Shown here: one piece after another, positions 16,968-26,053 of the stretch | Layout: every line of letters starts with the position of its first letter | How positions within the stretch are numbered: position 1 is the stretch's first letter | Translations under genes and position numbers: made by a program | Assembly (NCBI RefSeq): GCF_026626745.1 | Contig: NZ_JAPNJW010000002.1 | Span: 2,628,151-2,692,150 of the forward strand | Length of the DNA: 64,000 nt | Source of the DNA: Nannocystis sp. RBIL2 | Lineage (GTDB): Bacteria > Myxococcota_A > Polyangia > Nannocystales > Nannocystaceae | Reading direction: 5' to 3' | The notes under the pieces: model-generated | Databases searched by the model: none | What the model saw: only the letters and a program-made list of their open reading frames with translations | What the model was told of the DNA's origin: nothing

Positions 16968-17767
16968 CCGAGCTCCACCGCCGCGCCCGCGCCACCGGCG
17001 ACGACCGCCTGTTCGGCGAGGCCGACCGACCGGCCCTGCGCTCCGCCGTCGCCGACCTCTCGTGGCTGCTCACCCGCGGTTACAGCGGCGACGCGGCGCT
17101 CAAGCTGGTCGGCGACAAACATGTCCTTTCGGCCAGACAGAGGATGGCCGTGCTGCGCTCGGCCTGCAGCGACGAGGCGCTCGCGCGGCGCCGCGCCACC
17201 CACGTCGGGCTGGCCGATCTCGCCGGCGCCGACCTCGCGATCGACGGCCTCAACGCGCTCATCACCGTCGAGTCGGCGCTGTCGCACGGGGTCGTGTTAC
17301 GCGGCCGTGACGGGGCGCTGCGCGACCTCGCGGCCGTCCACGGCGCCTACGAGCAGGTGCTCGAGACCAGCTTCGCCGTCGACGCGATCGCGCGCCTCCT
17401 CCACGGCGCCGGCGCGCCTGCGCCCGCGCAAGTCGTGTGGTACCTGGACCGACCTGTCGCCGGCAGCGGTCGTCTCCGCGCGCTGCTCGAGTCTCGCGCC
17501 GAGCAGCGCGGCCTGCCGTGGACCGTCCAGCTCGTGCATCACCCCGATCCTATATTGGCGCAGCACGCCGGCATCGTCGCCACCAGCGACGCGTGGATCC
17601 TCGATCGGTGCGCGCGCTGGATCGACCTCCTCGGAGCGCTCCTTCGGGGTCCCACCGAATCCTCGCACGCGTCATCGCTCGAAGGTCCGGTGCTCGCCGC
17701 GAGGCCCGACCTGTGGCTGCTCGACCTCTCAGGCGAAGCAGCGCTACCGCGAGCAGACCTCGGGTGA
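16964..17767 (+). CDS. DUF434-family protein
   Basis: 267 residues whose N-terminal 60-70 residues match the DUF434 pattern (ALRSAVADLSWLLTRGYSGDAALKLVGDKH...LSARQRMAVLRSACSD). The C-terminal part carries a second conserved region with strongly acidic positions (DLAIDGLNALITVESAL; VVWYLDRPVAGSGRLR; LVHHPDPIL; VATSDAWILDR), a PIN/NYN-nuclease-like spacing of Asp residues. That makes a nuclease or RNA-related role conceivable but unproven. ATG 16964 overlaps the Rieske stop by 4 bp, so the two are translationally coupled. Whether they share a pathway or are simply packed together is not clear. A hairpin copy at about 17120-17143 is in frame (KHVLSARQ). Confidence 0.75.
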   Translation: MTELHRRARATGDDRLFGEADRPALRSAVADLSWLLTRGYSGDAALKLVGDKHVLSARQRMAVLRSACSDEALARRRATHVGLADLAGADLAIDGLNALITVESALSHGVVLRGRDGALRDLAAVHGAYEQVLETSFAVDAIARLLHGAGAPAPAQVVWYLDRPVAGSGRLRALLESRAEQRGLPWTVQLVHHPDPILAQHAGIVATSDAWILDRCARWIDLLGALLRGPTESSHASSLEGPVLAARPDLWLLDLSGEAALPRADLG

Positions 17768-17806
17768 CCTTCTGAAGCGAAGCCACTTCGGGTATACGGG
17801 TTTCTC

Positions 17807-19054
17807 GTGACGATCGCTTCTCTTCGGCTCCCCCTCGTCCGCTCGTTCTTCCTCGCCGCGGCCGTGCTCGTACCTGGCTGTCAGGACACCTCCGCCGTCT
17901 ACGCCCTGATCGGGCCCGAGGGCGGCGAGCTGGCGCTCGAAGAAGGCCCGACGATCAAGTTCCCCGCCGGCGCGCTGGTCACGACGCGGCAGATCGTGAT
18001 CCGCCCCGTCGACGACGACCTCACGCGCGGCGACTTCAAGCAGTCCGGCGGCGCCTATCGCATCGAGCCGACCGACCTCGACCTGCGGATCCCCGCCGAG
18101 GTCACCTTCGGCGGCGACGTGCCCAAGCAGCCCTCGATCTTGTGGCAGCGCGGCGACAGCCGCGTCGTCTCGCACGCCGCCTCCGACGACCGCGCCGTCG
18201 CGTACATCGGCGCGCTCGGCATCATCGCGCTCGCGGCCGGCGGCGAGATCGCGGCCACCGTCGACGAGCCGATGCTCGCGCGGGTCCCCGGCGACGTCGA
18301 CTACGGCAAGCCGCTCACCGACATCGCCACCGTCAAGGTCTCGCCGAAGGGCACCTCGATGCTCGACATCGGCTTCACCGTGTATGACCCGATGGGCATG
18401 TCCAATCGGCCACTCAACGGCGACGGCAGCCGCTACTGCGGCCTCAAGTTCGCCAGCGTGCAGGGCGGCAGCATCATCGCCGGCTGTTCGGGCGGCCTCG
18501 CCACCGGCTCGGTGATCGTCAGCAGCGCTCAGGTCACCGTCGACGCGGTGCCGTTCTTGATCGGCAAGGTCGACGGCGCGACGCTGGTCGAGGTCCAGGT
18601 CGGCAGCGGAGATCTCGCGCACAGCGTCGGCTACCTGCCGTTCATCACGGGCACCTGTTACCTCGAGAGCTGCTCGGGCCACGGCGCGTGCGACAGCTCG
18701 AGCGGCGCGCCCTTGTGCATGTGCGACGACGGCTACGCCTCGCCGATGGAAGACCCCCTGGCCTGCAATTGCGTGCCGAACTGCGACGGGCGGATGTGCG
18801 GCGACGACGGCTGCGGCGGCTCGTGTGGCGGCTGCGGCGAGGGCCAGAACTGCAACGAGGGCCAGTGCGAGGGCCAGCCGCCGCCGGAGACGACGACGGG
18901 TCCGGACACCACCACCACGGGTCCCGACACCACCACCAGCACGGGTCCCGACACCACGACCGACGACACGTCGACGTCGACCACCACGACGACGGGCGAC
19001 TCGTCGACCACCGACGACACGTCTTCGTCGACGACCACCACGTCGACCACCTAG
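17807..19054 (+). CDS. Lipoprotein with ZU5-like domain, EGF-like module and C-terminal Thr tail
   Basis: 415 residues, GTG start, lipidation Cys25. The first domain (IGPEGGELALEEGPTIKFPAGALVTTRQIVIRPVDD) has the ZU5 hallmark of Gly-Gly followed by a strand and an IPxGAL-like motif. A middle beta-rich part follows. Then come an EGF-like module (CYLESCSGHGACDSSSGAPLCMCDDGY) and a second Cys cluster (CGDDGCGGSCGGCGEGQNC) common in myxobacterial proteins. Unusually, the Thr/Ser/Asp low-complexity stretch (about residues 360-415) is at the C terminus rather than after the lipid anchor. The tail may be a glycosylated or cell-wall-facing end, but this is speculative. It starts 40 bp after the DUF434 gene, so co-transcription is possible. 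Confidence 0.75.
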   Translation: MTIASLRLPLVRSFFLAAAVLVPGCQDTSAVYALIGPEGGELALEEGPTIKFPAGALVTTRQIVIRPVDDDLTRGDFKQSGGAYRIEPTDLDLRIPAEVTFGGDVPKQPSILWQRGDSRVVSHAASDDRAVAYIGALGIIALAAGGEIAATVDEPMLARVPGDVDYGKPLTDIATVKVSPKGTSMLDIGFTVYDPMGMSNRPLNGDGSRYCGLKFASVQGGSIIAGCSGGLATGSVIVSSAQVTVDAVPFLIGKVDGATLVEVQVGSGDLAHSVGYLPFITGTCYLESCSGHGACDSSSGAPLCMCDDGYASPMEDPLACNCVPNCDGRMCGDDGCGGSCGGCGEGQNCNEGQCEGQPPPETTTGPDTTTTGPDTTTSTGPDTTTDDTSTSTTTTTGDSSTTDDTSSSTTTTSTT

Positions 19055-19376
19055 CGCCGCGCGGTCGATCTCCGCCGCGGTGAGCTCCGCCGTCGTCGCC
19101 AGCCCGCAGCGCACCGATGCGGGCCCTCGGCCGTCATGGTCGCGTCCCCCCAAACGCGCGTGACGGCCGCTTCGCGCCGGCAATTCGGGCGTTCATCGAA
19201 GCTGTCCCTTCGGACATCTCGATATCCTCGCCCTCAGGTTTTCCCGCCGGCCCGAGAGCCGGCGCCCCACGATCGGTTTCGCCCCGCCTGCCGCGCTTGC
19301 AGCGGCTGCGCAAACGCCTTTACGATGACCAGGTGGCGAGCATGCGTCTCGCCCCTTTAGCACGAGGAGTCGCACG
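19055..19376. other. 322-bp intergenic region
   Basis: No supported gene. It contains one isolated hairpin-family unit (GCTGTCCCTTCGGACATC, about 19201-19218). Otherwise it probably carries the promoter of the 19377-23008 pair; a ribosome-site-like GAGGAG lies at 19364-19369. Confidence 0.5.
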
Positions 19377-21671
19377 ATGACCCGTTCTCACCCGAAACGA
19401 ACCAGCGAGCTGGTCACCCGCGCGGCGCTGATCGCCGTGACCGGCGTCGGCTCCGGCCTCGGCATGTCCGCCTGCTCCGAAGTCACGGACGGCGAGTGTG
19501 TTCCCACCGACGTGTTCTTCCGCGAGAAGGTCTGGGCCCCGACGCTCGCTGCGACCTGCAGCTCGTGTCACAGCTCGACCGGCGCCGCCAAGCACACCAA
19601 GTTCGTGCTGACTCCCAAGGAAGTGCCCGGCTACCTCGAGGCCAACATGAAGTTGGTCCAGGACCTCGCGCGCTACGAGGTCGACGGCCTCCCGCTCATC
19701 CTGGCCAAGCCGTCGATGCGCGTCGAGCACGAGGGCGGCCTCCAGCTCAAGCCCGACAGCCAGGAGTACAACGACCTCCAGGCGCTGCTGAAGCGCTTCG
19801 ACAACCCGGTCGAGTGCGAGGGCGCGGTCAACCTCGGCAACTACTTCGACGAGGTCGAGCTGCTCGACGAGGTCGACACCCTGCGCAAGGCCTCCCTCGC
19901 GCTGGCCGGCCGCCTGCCGACGCCCGAGGAGTACGAGTCCGTCCGCGGCTTCGGCATCGACCAGCTCGACCCGGTGCTCGACGCGGTGATGAAGGAAGAC
20001 GCGTTCATCGACCGCGTCGTCGAGATGTACAACGACGTGTTCCTGACCGACCGCTACATCGGCGGCAACGGGGCCGTCGAGCTGCTCAACGCCGAGAAGT
20101 ACCCCGACGCCTACTGGTTCGAAGGCCAGCCGGACGACGTGCGCGAGCAGTACCGCTGGTGGACCAACACCAGCGTCGCCCGCGAGGCGCTCAACCTGGT
20201 CGCGTGGATCGTCAAGAACGACCTCTCGTACAAGGACATCGTCGAGGCCGACTACATGGTCTTCACGCCGTTCTCGGCCAAGGCCTACGGCGTCGACGTC
20301 AAGTTCAACGACCCGAACGACTGGAAGGAGCTCGCCGTCGGCAAGCTGCCCGGCATCCCGCACGCCGGCGTCCTGACCTCGGCGATGTGGCTCAACCGCT
20401 TCCCGACCACGCCGACCAACCGCAACCGCCACCGCGCGCGGATGACCTACAAGTTCTTCCTCGCCACCGACGTGCTGCGGCTCGGCGAGCGGCCGATCGA
20501 CCCGACCGCGATCAAGACGCCGAACGCCACGCGCGAGAACCCGAACTGCAACGTCTGCCACAACGTCATCGACCCGGTCGCTGGTTCCTTCCAGAACTTC
20601 AACGACATGGGCGACTACCAGCCGCTCGCCGAGACCGACGCGGGGGTCTGGTACCCGGAGATGCTGCTGCCCGGGTTCGGCGAGGCGCAGATGCCCGAGG
20701 GCTCGACCAACAAGTCGGAGCAGTGGCTCGCCAAGCAGCTGACCGCCGACGACCGCTTCGCCCAGTCCGCCGTCAACATCGTGTGGCGCGGCCTGACCGG
20801 CGTCGAGCCGATCAACGAGCCGTTCGACGCCGCCATGCCGGGCTTCGAGGAGGCGCTCAAGGCCTTCGAGGTCCAGGACCGCGTCATCAAGGGCATCGCC
20901 AAGAAGTTCAAGGAGAACAACTACAACCTCAAGATCGTGTTCCGCGAGATCATCAAGACGGACTACTTCCGCGCGAAGAACGTCCGCGGCGAGGTCGACG
21001 AGGTCCGCGCCCGCGAGCTGGCGCAGCTCGGCACGGCGCAGTACCTGTCGCCCGAGCAGCTCTCGCGCAAGGTCGAGGCGGTCACCGGCTACCCGTGGCG
21101 CTACGGCGTCAACGACTCCGACCTGCTGCTCAACGAGAACGAGTACAAGATCTTCTACGGCGGCATCGACTCGGACTCGATCGTCAACCGGATCACCGAG
21201 CCGAACGGCATCATGGCGAACATCGCCCTGCGCATGTCGAACGAGATGTCGTGCCGCGCCACCTCGCGTGACTTCGCCAAGGACCCGTCGGACCGCCTGC
21301 TGTTCCCGTACGTCGAGACCAGCTTCGTCCCGCAGGACGACAACGGCTTCGCCGTCCCGGCCGTCAACGACGCCATCCGGGCCAACATCCAGCACCTGTA
21401 CGACCACGTGCTGGGCGAGCACTATGACATCGGCGACCCCGAGGTCGACGCCGCGTACAACCTGTTCTTCGAGATCTGGCAGGACGGCAAGGCGGGCCTC
21501 GCCGCCGGCACTTACACGGCCGACCCGCCGTGCCGGACCGAGAACGACTGGTGGACCGGCAACCCGCTGCCGGAAGAGAACCGGATCACCCAGGACAACG
21601 ACTACACCATTCGCGCGTGGATGGGCGTCCTCGCCTACATGCTGTCGGATTACCGCTTCCTGCACGAATAG
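19377..21671 (+). CDS. DUF1592/DUF1588-type di-haem lipoprotein
   Basis: 764 residues. A lipobox-like GMSAC (Cys33) is followed by a cytochrome-c-like haem site CSSCH (61-65). A second haem site CNVCH (391-395) lies in the DUF1588 context CNVCHNVIDPVAGSFQNFNDMGDYQPL. Between them are DUF1592-like features (LAGRLPTPEEYESV, EMYNDVFLTDRYIG, WTNTSVAREALNLVAWIVKNDLSYKDIVEADY, HRARMTYKF). Such proteins are common in planctomycetes and myxobacteria, always beside a DUF1501 or DUF1552 partner. They are thought to be periplasmic or surface redox proteins linked to polymer breakdown, but the reaction is not proven. It ends 17 bp before the DUF1501 gene. ATG 19377 gives the signal peptide. Confidence 0.82.
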   Translation: MTRSHPKRTSELVTRAALIAVTGVGSGLGMSACSEVTDGECVPTDVFFREKVWAPTLAATCSSCHSSTGAAKHTKFVLTPKEVPGYLEANMKLVQDLARYEVDGLPLILAKPSMRVEHEGGLQLKPDSQEYNDLQALLKRFDNPVECEGAVNLGNYFDEVELLDEVDTLRKASLALAGRLPTPEEYESVRGFGIDQLDPVLDAVMKEDAFIDRVVEMYNDVFLTDRYIGGNGAVELLNAEKYPDAYWFEGQPDDVREQYRWWTNTSVAREALNLVAWIVKNDLSYKDIVEADYMVFTPFSAKAYGVDVKFNDPNDWKELAVGKLPGIPHAGVLTSAMWLNRFPTTPTNRNRHRARMTYKFFLATDVLRLGERPIDPTAIKTPNATRENPNCNVCHNVIDPVAGSFQNFNDMGDYQPLAETDAGVWYPEMLLPGFGEAQMPEGSTNKSEQWLAKQLTADDRFAQSAVNIVWRGLTGVEPINEPFDAAMPGFEEALKAFEVQDRVIKGIAKKFKENNYNLKIVFREIIKTDYFRAKNVRGEVDEVRARELAQLGTAQYLSPEQLSRKVEAVTGYPWRYGVNDSDLLLNENEYKIFYGGIDSDSIVNRITEPNGIMANIALRMSNEMSCRATSRDFAKDPSDRLLFPYVETSFVPQDDNGFAVPAVNDAIRANIQHLYDHVLGEHYDIGDPEVDAAYNLFFEIWQDGKAGLAAGTYTADPPCRTENDWWTGNPLPEENRITQDNDYTIRAWMGVLAYMLSDYRFLHE

Positions 21672-21688
21672 GCCCGAAGGAGGACATC

Positions 21689-23008
21689 ATGGACCGTCGT
21701 AATTTCTTCAAGCTCATGTCCCTCGCGGGCCTCGCGGCCGTGTCCCCGACCGTGTTCGCAGGTCGGGGCCCGGGCGCCATCAAGAACCCCGTCCTGCCGC
21801 CGCTGGCGGAGACCTACGGCGGCCCGCTGTGGGTGTTCCTCAACGCCGGCGGCGGGTGGGACCCGACCTCGCTGTGCGATCCGAAGGGCAGCAAGAGCCC
21901 TGACGATCCGGAGGCGATGAACCGGGCCTTCACGTTCGACCAGATCGACGCCGCGGGCACCATCAAGTACCCGAACATCGGCACGATGGACAGCCCGACC
22001 GCGTACCAGGACTTCTTCCAGAAGCATTACAAGCGGCTGCGCGTGATCAACGGCCTCGACATGCAGACGAACGGCCACGACAGCGGCTCGCGCCACTGCT
22101 GGTCGGGCCGCCTCGCCGAGGGCTACCCCAGCCTCGCCGCCCTGATCGCCGCCGTCCACGGCCACGCGCTGCCGATGAGCTACCTCAGCTTCGGCGGCTT
22201 CGACGACACGCAGGGCCAGGTCGCCCGCACGCGCTCGGGCAACACCCAGGCGCTGGCTCGCATCGCCTACCCCGACCGCGCCAACCCCGAGGACGAGAAC
22301 AGCCTGTTCCACTCCGCGGTCGCGGGCGACCTGATCCGCAAGGCCCAGGAGAAGCGCAAGGAGCGGCTCCTGGCCACCGAGCAGCTGCCGCGCGTGCAGA
22401 ACGCGATCAGCAACCTGTACGCCTCGCGCACCGGCAGCAACGAGCTGAAGAAGCTGCAGCAGTACCTGCCGGACATGCTCGACAACGGCCCGAACCCGCT
22501 GCGTCGCCAGATCCAGGTCGCGCTGGCCGCCTTCCGCGCCGGCATCACGATCTCGATCAACCTCGACATCGGCGGCTTCGACACCCACGGCAACCACGAC
22601 GAGAGCCACATCCCGCGGCTGGTCCAGATCCTCGACGGCCTCGACTTCCTGTGGACCGAGGCCGACGTGCAGGGCATCGGCGACAACTTCGTGGTCCTGT
22701 GCGGCTCCGACTTCGGCCGCACCCCCGGCTACAACGACACCAACGGCAAGGACCACCACTCCATCACCAGCCTCATGATGATGGGCAAGGGCATCGGCGG
22801 CGACAAGGTCATCGGCGGGTCCGACGAGCGCCACGGCGCCTACAGCTGGGACCCCAAGACGCTCAAGCAGAGCGAGTCGGGCATCCACATCGAGCCGCGG
22901 CACGTCCACGCCAGCCTGCGGCGCCTGGCCGGCATCGACAGCCACGACCTCATGAAGCAGTTCCCGATCGCCATCGAGAAGGGCGACGAGATGAACCTCC
23001 TCGCCTGA
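21689..23008 (+). CDS. DUF1501 Tat-exported protein
   Basis: 439 residues beginning MDRRNFFKLMSLAGLAA, a twin-arginine (RRxFxK) export signal. The body matches the DUF1501 family, related to the sulfatase/alkaline phosphatase superfamily: VFLNAGGGWDPTSLCD near the N terminus, SRHCWSGR, LDIGGFDTHGNHD, and the C-terminal NFVVLCGSDFGRTP...NGKDHH with metal-binding Asp/His candidates. An excellent ribosome site (GAAGGAGG, 21676-21683) precedes ATG 21689. It follows the di-haem DUF1592 gene directly, the usual pairing, so the two products probably act together outside the cytoplasmic membrane. The enzymatic activity is not known. Confidence 0.85.
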   Translation: MDRRNFFKLMSLAGLAAVSPTVFAGRGPGAIKNPVLPPLAETYGGPLWVFLNAGGGWDPTSLCDPKGSKSPDDPEAMNRAFTFDQIDAAGTIKYPNIGTMDSPTAYQDFFQKHYKRLRVINGLDMQTNGHDSGSRHCWSGRLAEGYPSLAALIAAVHGHALPMSYLSFGGFDDTQGQVARTRSGNTQALARIAYPDRANPEDENSLFHSAVAGDLIRKAQEKRKERLLATEQLPRVQNAISNLYASRTGSNELKKLQQYLPDMLDNGPNPLRRQIQVALAAFRAGITISINLDIGGFDTHGNHDESHIPRLVQILDGLDFLWTEADVQGIGDNFVVLCGSDFGRTPGYNDTNGKDHHSITSLMMMGKGIGGDKVIGGSDERHGAYSWDPKTLKQSESGIHIEPRHVHASLRRLAGIDSHDLMKQFPIAIEKGDEMNLLA

Positions 23009-23144
23009 TCCTGCAGGCGAGCGGCCCGCCAGCGCGAGCGGCGTTCAGGAGCCTCCGGGCTCCTGGAGCCGCTCGCGGCGCTTTTGCGGGCCGTCGCGCC
23101 GCCGCGGCGCGCTGTGATAAGGTGAAGTCTTACGGGAAGCCCCA

Positions 23145-25010
23145 ATGGCCACCACGCAGTCGACCGCTCGCCTCCTCGTCCTCGCCCTCGCCGCGTGCAA
23201 CGGCGGCGACGCGCCCGCTGTCTCTGCCACCGAGCCCGGCACCACCGGCGGCGAGGCCCCGACCTCGACCACCGGCACGGACACCGAGCAGCCGACCACC
23301 ACCGGCGTCGACGGCTTCGGCCCCGAGCAGGAGTTCGTGCTGCGGCTCAACGACGACCCGGTGCCGGCGCTCAAGCTCAGCCTCGACAAGGCCGAGGCGG
23401 CCGAGCTGTTCGGCGACACCGCCAAGGAGATCAAGCTGCTCGACATCGAGTCGGGGACGCTGCTGAAGAACACCCTCGACACGATCAAGGGCGCCTGCGG
23501 CACCGGCTGGAAGGCCGACAGCGACGACCCCAAGCACGACTGCTCGGGAACCGACTTCAAGGGCCCCGACAACACCTGGGAGACCAGCGCCGAGTACTCG
23601 CTGATCCGGATCCTCACCATGACCCCGGCCAACGCCAAGGTCGAGGGCACCTCGATCGCCGGCATGCAGGGCCTGGCCGACGGCCTCGGGATCGGCGGCG
23701 GCTTCAGCCAGATCCTGGCGGAGACGCTCGGCATCCTGCGCACCGAGGAGTTCATCACCACCCCGGAGCTGGTCGTCGCCCTGCAGCGCAACCTGCTCGC
23801 CACCCACCCGCACATCGGCGGCGACGGCAAGTCGCTGCCGCTCTACCTCGACGACGCCCTGCAGGACCTCACCACCCTCGCCACCAAGCTGGGGCCGATG
23901 GGCGGCCACCCCGGCATCGTCGACCCGAGCTTCCCGATCACCAGCGAGTGCCTCACCCCCGAGTTCGCCATGAACATCGAGGCCGAGAGCAACCTGCGCT
24001 TGCTCGACGGCATCGACCTGTCCAAAGGGAAAGATTACATGTCGACCGTCGTCGACGTGACCGGCCCGACCTTCGGCGAGCCGCTCGAGTTCGACTTCAA
24101 CGACCCGGTCAAGTTCTCGATCGTCGGCGTCGCCGACGCGCCGCGGGTCGACCTCCGCTTCGCCATCTCCGAGCACGCCGACTTCATCAACTCGTGCGCC
24201 GGCGACGACGCCTGCAAGCAGAACCTGCCCGAGAACCACGACCTCGTGCAGGCGACCTGGCCCGGCTCGGCGTGGGCGATCGACCCGTGGCTGCTCGAGA
24301 GCGTGATCGTCGCCGGCGGCCGCGAGAAGTACAAGAACCGCATCTTCGACAAGTGCTACGAGGTGCTGTTCTCGTGCAACCTCGGCGCGCACATCTACGT
24401 CGGCCCCAACCCGCCGGGCTGGGCGCTGTTCGACGTGTTCCTCAACCTCGGCAACCCGCCGAAGGACCAGTACGTCTGGGAGCTGATCAACGAGGTGGCC
24501 CAGATCGCCCTGCACACCCCGCCGGGCGGCGACATCGCCGAGGGCTCGGCCGACGTCGCCTTCACCCTGCGCGACATCGACATCGGCGTCACCGGCCCGC
24601 AGATCGCCGAGTCGGTGCGGCCCTACTTGCAGGAGCAGGCGCCCAAGATCGCCGACCTCTTGCTCGGCGACTACTGGAAGAACAACGGCCCCGTCGACTT
24701 CTACTACCGCCGCGGCGGCGACGGCCTGCCCTACCTGTTCTACGTCGCCGCCGAGGACCTGCCGCCGAACGCCGCGTACAAGCACCCGAACCCCGGCTTC
24801 TTTACCTGTCCCGAAGTACAGCCGAGCTGCAAGGCCTCGTCGACCAGCCTCGCCAGCGCGGGCGACGACATCCGCGAGAAGCTGCGGCTCGACCCCGGCG
24901 AGACCGTCCTCTACGTCCAGGACGACGCCGGCACCCTGTACCGGACCCGCTTCATCGTCCCCGAGGGCGACGCCAAGGAGATCACAGTCCGCGTCGCCGC
25001 CTTCGACTGA
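23145..25010 (+). CDS. Large lipoprotein, family not recognised
   Basis: 621 residues. Signal peptide to Cys18 (LVLALAACNGG), a short Thr/Gly/Glu stalk (about 19-60), then a 560-residue domain without a motif I can name. Visible features are sparse Cys residues that look paired (GACGTGWKADSDDPKHDC, CAGDDACKQNLPENHDLV, CYEVLFSCN, CPEVQPSC) and a well-ordered mixture of helices and strands with few repeats, suggesting an enzyme-sized globular domain. It lies 136 bp after the DUF1501 gene on the same strand and could belong to the same unit. Convergent with the small lipoprotein gene, with only 10 bp between the stops. Confidence 0.7.
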   Translation: MATTQSTARLLVLALAACNGGDAPAVSATEPGTTGGEAPTSTTGTDTEQPTTTGVDGFGPEQEFVLRLNDDPVPALKLSLDKAEAAELFGDTAKEIKLLDIESGTLLKNTLDTIKGACGTGWKADSDDPKHDCSGTDFKGPDNTWETSAEYSLIRILTMTPANAKVEGTSIAGMQGLADGLGIGGGFSQILAETLGILRTEEFITTPELVVALQRNLLATHPHIGGDGKSLPLYLDDALQDLTTLATKLGPMGGHPGIVDPSFPITSECLTPEFAMNIEAESNLRLLDGIDLSKGKDYMSTVVDVTGPTFGEPLEFDFNDPVKFSIVGVADAPRVDLRFAISEHADFINSCAGDDACKQNLPENHDLVQATWPGSAWAIDPWLLESVIVAGGREKYKNRIFDKCYEVLFSCNLGAHIYVGPNPPGWALFDVFLNLGNPPKDQYVWELINEVAQIALHTPPGGDIAEGSADVAFTLRDIDIGVTGPQIAESVRPYLQEQAPKIADLLLGDYWKNNGPVDFYYRRGGDGLPYLFYVAAEDLPPNAAYKHPNPGFFTCPEVQPSCKASSTSLASAGDDIREKLRLDPGETVLYVQDDAGTLYRTRFIVPEGDAKEITVRVAAFD

Positions 25011-25020
25011 GGCCGCGGCC

Positions 25021-25629
25021 TCACGCGCCGATCCGCGACATCCGCTCGTACGCCTTCTGCCCGTCGTAGTGCGACACGAGCCGGCGCAACGCGTCCTCGA
25101 ACAGCGTCTGCAGCGCCGGCTGGGTCGAGTTGACGGCCGCGATCGGCACCGTGCTCTCGGCCGTGCCCTGGTAGATGAAGGCGTCGGCCGGGGCCCCGTA
25201 GGCACGGATCCGGAAGCTCCACTGCATGCGCACGTAGACCCCCGAGGGCGTCCCCGGGCCGCGCGTGCCCACGAAGCTCGACAGCGAATTCACCAGCACC
25301 TCGCCGGTGAGGAAGATCCCGCTCGGCGCCGGCAGCGACGGCGGCCCCACCGTCACCGTCGTGAACAGCTGCGACATCGTCCGCTGCAGGTCGCGCTCGA
25401 CGAACGTGTGAAGCCCGTGGACCTCGATCGGCTTCACCCCCTGCCCGAGCGCCGTCATCGTGTCGGGCAGCTTGGCCGGGTCGAGGATGATGAACAGCGG
25501 GTGCTCGATGCGCCGCAGCTCGCCGGGCTGGGGGATCTTCGTCTCCATCTCGGCGACGTACACCGGATGCATCGAACAACCGGCCACGGCCAAGGCCAGG
25601 GCCAACAAGGTGGGTCGGAGCGGACGCAT
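25021..25629 (-). CDS. Small lipoprotein, family not recognised
   Basis: 202 residues; signal peptide MRPLRPTLLALALAVAGC with lipidation Cys18 and no Thr stalk. The mature part is a compact alpha/beta sequence (LFIILDPAKLPDT, VHGLHTFVERDLQRTMSQLFTTVTVG, VYVRMQWSFRI). It resembles in outline the small periplasmic lipoproteins that associate with transport or LPS-assembly systems (a conserved 'VRDLQ..L...F..V' helix-strand pair). Because it lacks the long stalk, it may be an inner-leaflet or periplasm-facing lipoprotein, unlike its neighbours. It lies between a convergent gene and the tRNA. Confidence 0.65.
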   Translation of the reverse strand: MRPLRPTLLALALAVAGCSMHPVYVAEMETKIPQPGELRRIEHPLFIILDPAKLPDTMTALGQGVKPIEVHGLHTFVERDLQRTMSQLFTTVTVGPPSLPAPSGIFLTGEVLVNSLSSFVGTRGPGTPSGVYVRMQWSFRIRAYGAPADAFIYQGTAESTVPIAAVNSTQPALQTLFEDALRRLVSHYDGQKAYERMSRIGA

Positions 25630-25716
25630 GACCGGCCGAGATTAACAGATCTCCCAGGGCTGGTCGCATTCGCCGCCGGCGCCGCAGCCCCCAGAGTCAC
25701 GACGCGACCAAAAGCC

Positions 25717-25754
25717 GAAGGCCAGGGGTCTTTTAGACCTCTGGCCTTCTTTTT
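25717..25754. terminator. Strong bidirectional terminator hairpin downstream of tRNA-Lys
   Basis: Arms 25717-25730 (GAAGGCCAGGGGTC) and 25736-25749 (GACCTCTGGCCTTC) pair over 14 bp with a single G-U and a 5-nt loop. On the plus strand it is followed by TTTTT. On the minus strand, the direction of the tRNA, it is followed by GGCTTTT. It lies 4 bp from the 3' end of the tRNA, so it most likely terminates the tRNA transcript, with a slightly offset T-tract. Confidence 0.85.
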
Positions 25755-25758
25755 ACTG

Positions 25759-25831
25759 TGAGCCCGGTAGGAATCGAACCTACAACCCAGGGATTAAGAG
25801 TCCCTTGCTCTACCAATTGAGCTACGAGCCC
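25759..25831 (-). tRNA. tRNA-Lys (anticodon CTT)
   Basis: A 73-nt cloverleaf can be drawn by hand: acceptor GGGCTCG/CGGGCTC (two wobbles), D arm GCTC..GAGC, anticodon stem AGGGA/TCCCT with loop CTCTTAA (anticodon CTT, reading AAG), and T arm GTAGG TTCGATT CCTAC. The discriminator base is A. The 3' CCA is not encoded (the genome continues CAG). AAG is the dominant Lys codon in this GC-rich genome. Confidence 0.95.
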
Positions 25832-26053
25832 AAGTCCGTAACCCATGCGGGCCGCGAACGGGCCCCCCTTCTACAGGATCCCCATGGGGACGCAAGAGTT
25901 ATTTTCGCCGCGAGCGAGGTCAGGCCCCCCCGCCGGAGCGCGGAATCCCGCCGGACGCCCGCTGCGTGTGCCTTTCGGGCCACTAACACGCGAACCGGCC
26001 GCAAACTTGTGCGCTAGCGCATAGAGAACCGGCGCTACCCCGCCCGCCTCGCC

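Noticed and set aside
19136..19360. Small open frame upstream of the DUF1592 gene
   Set aside because: Arg/Pro-rich composition, no ribosome site, and no matching pattern to any neighbour.
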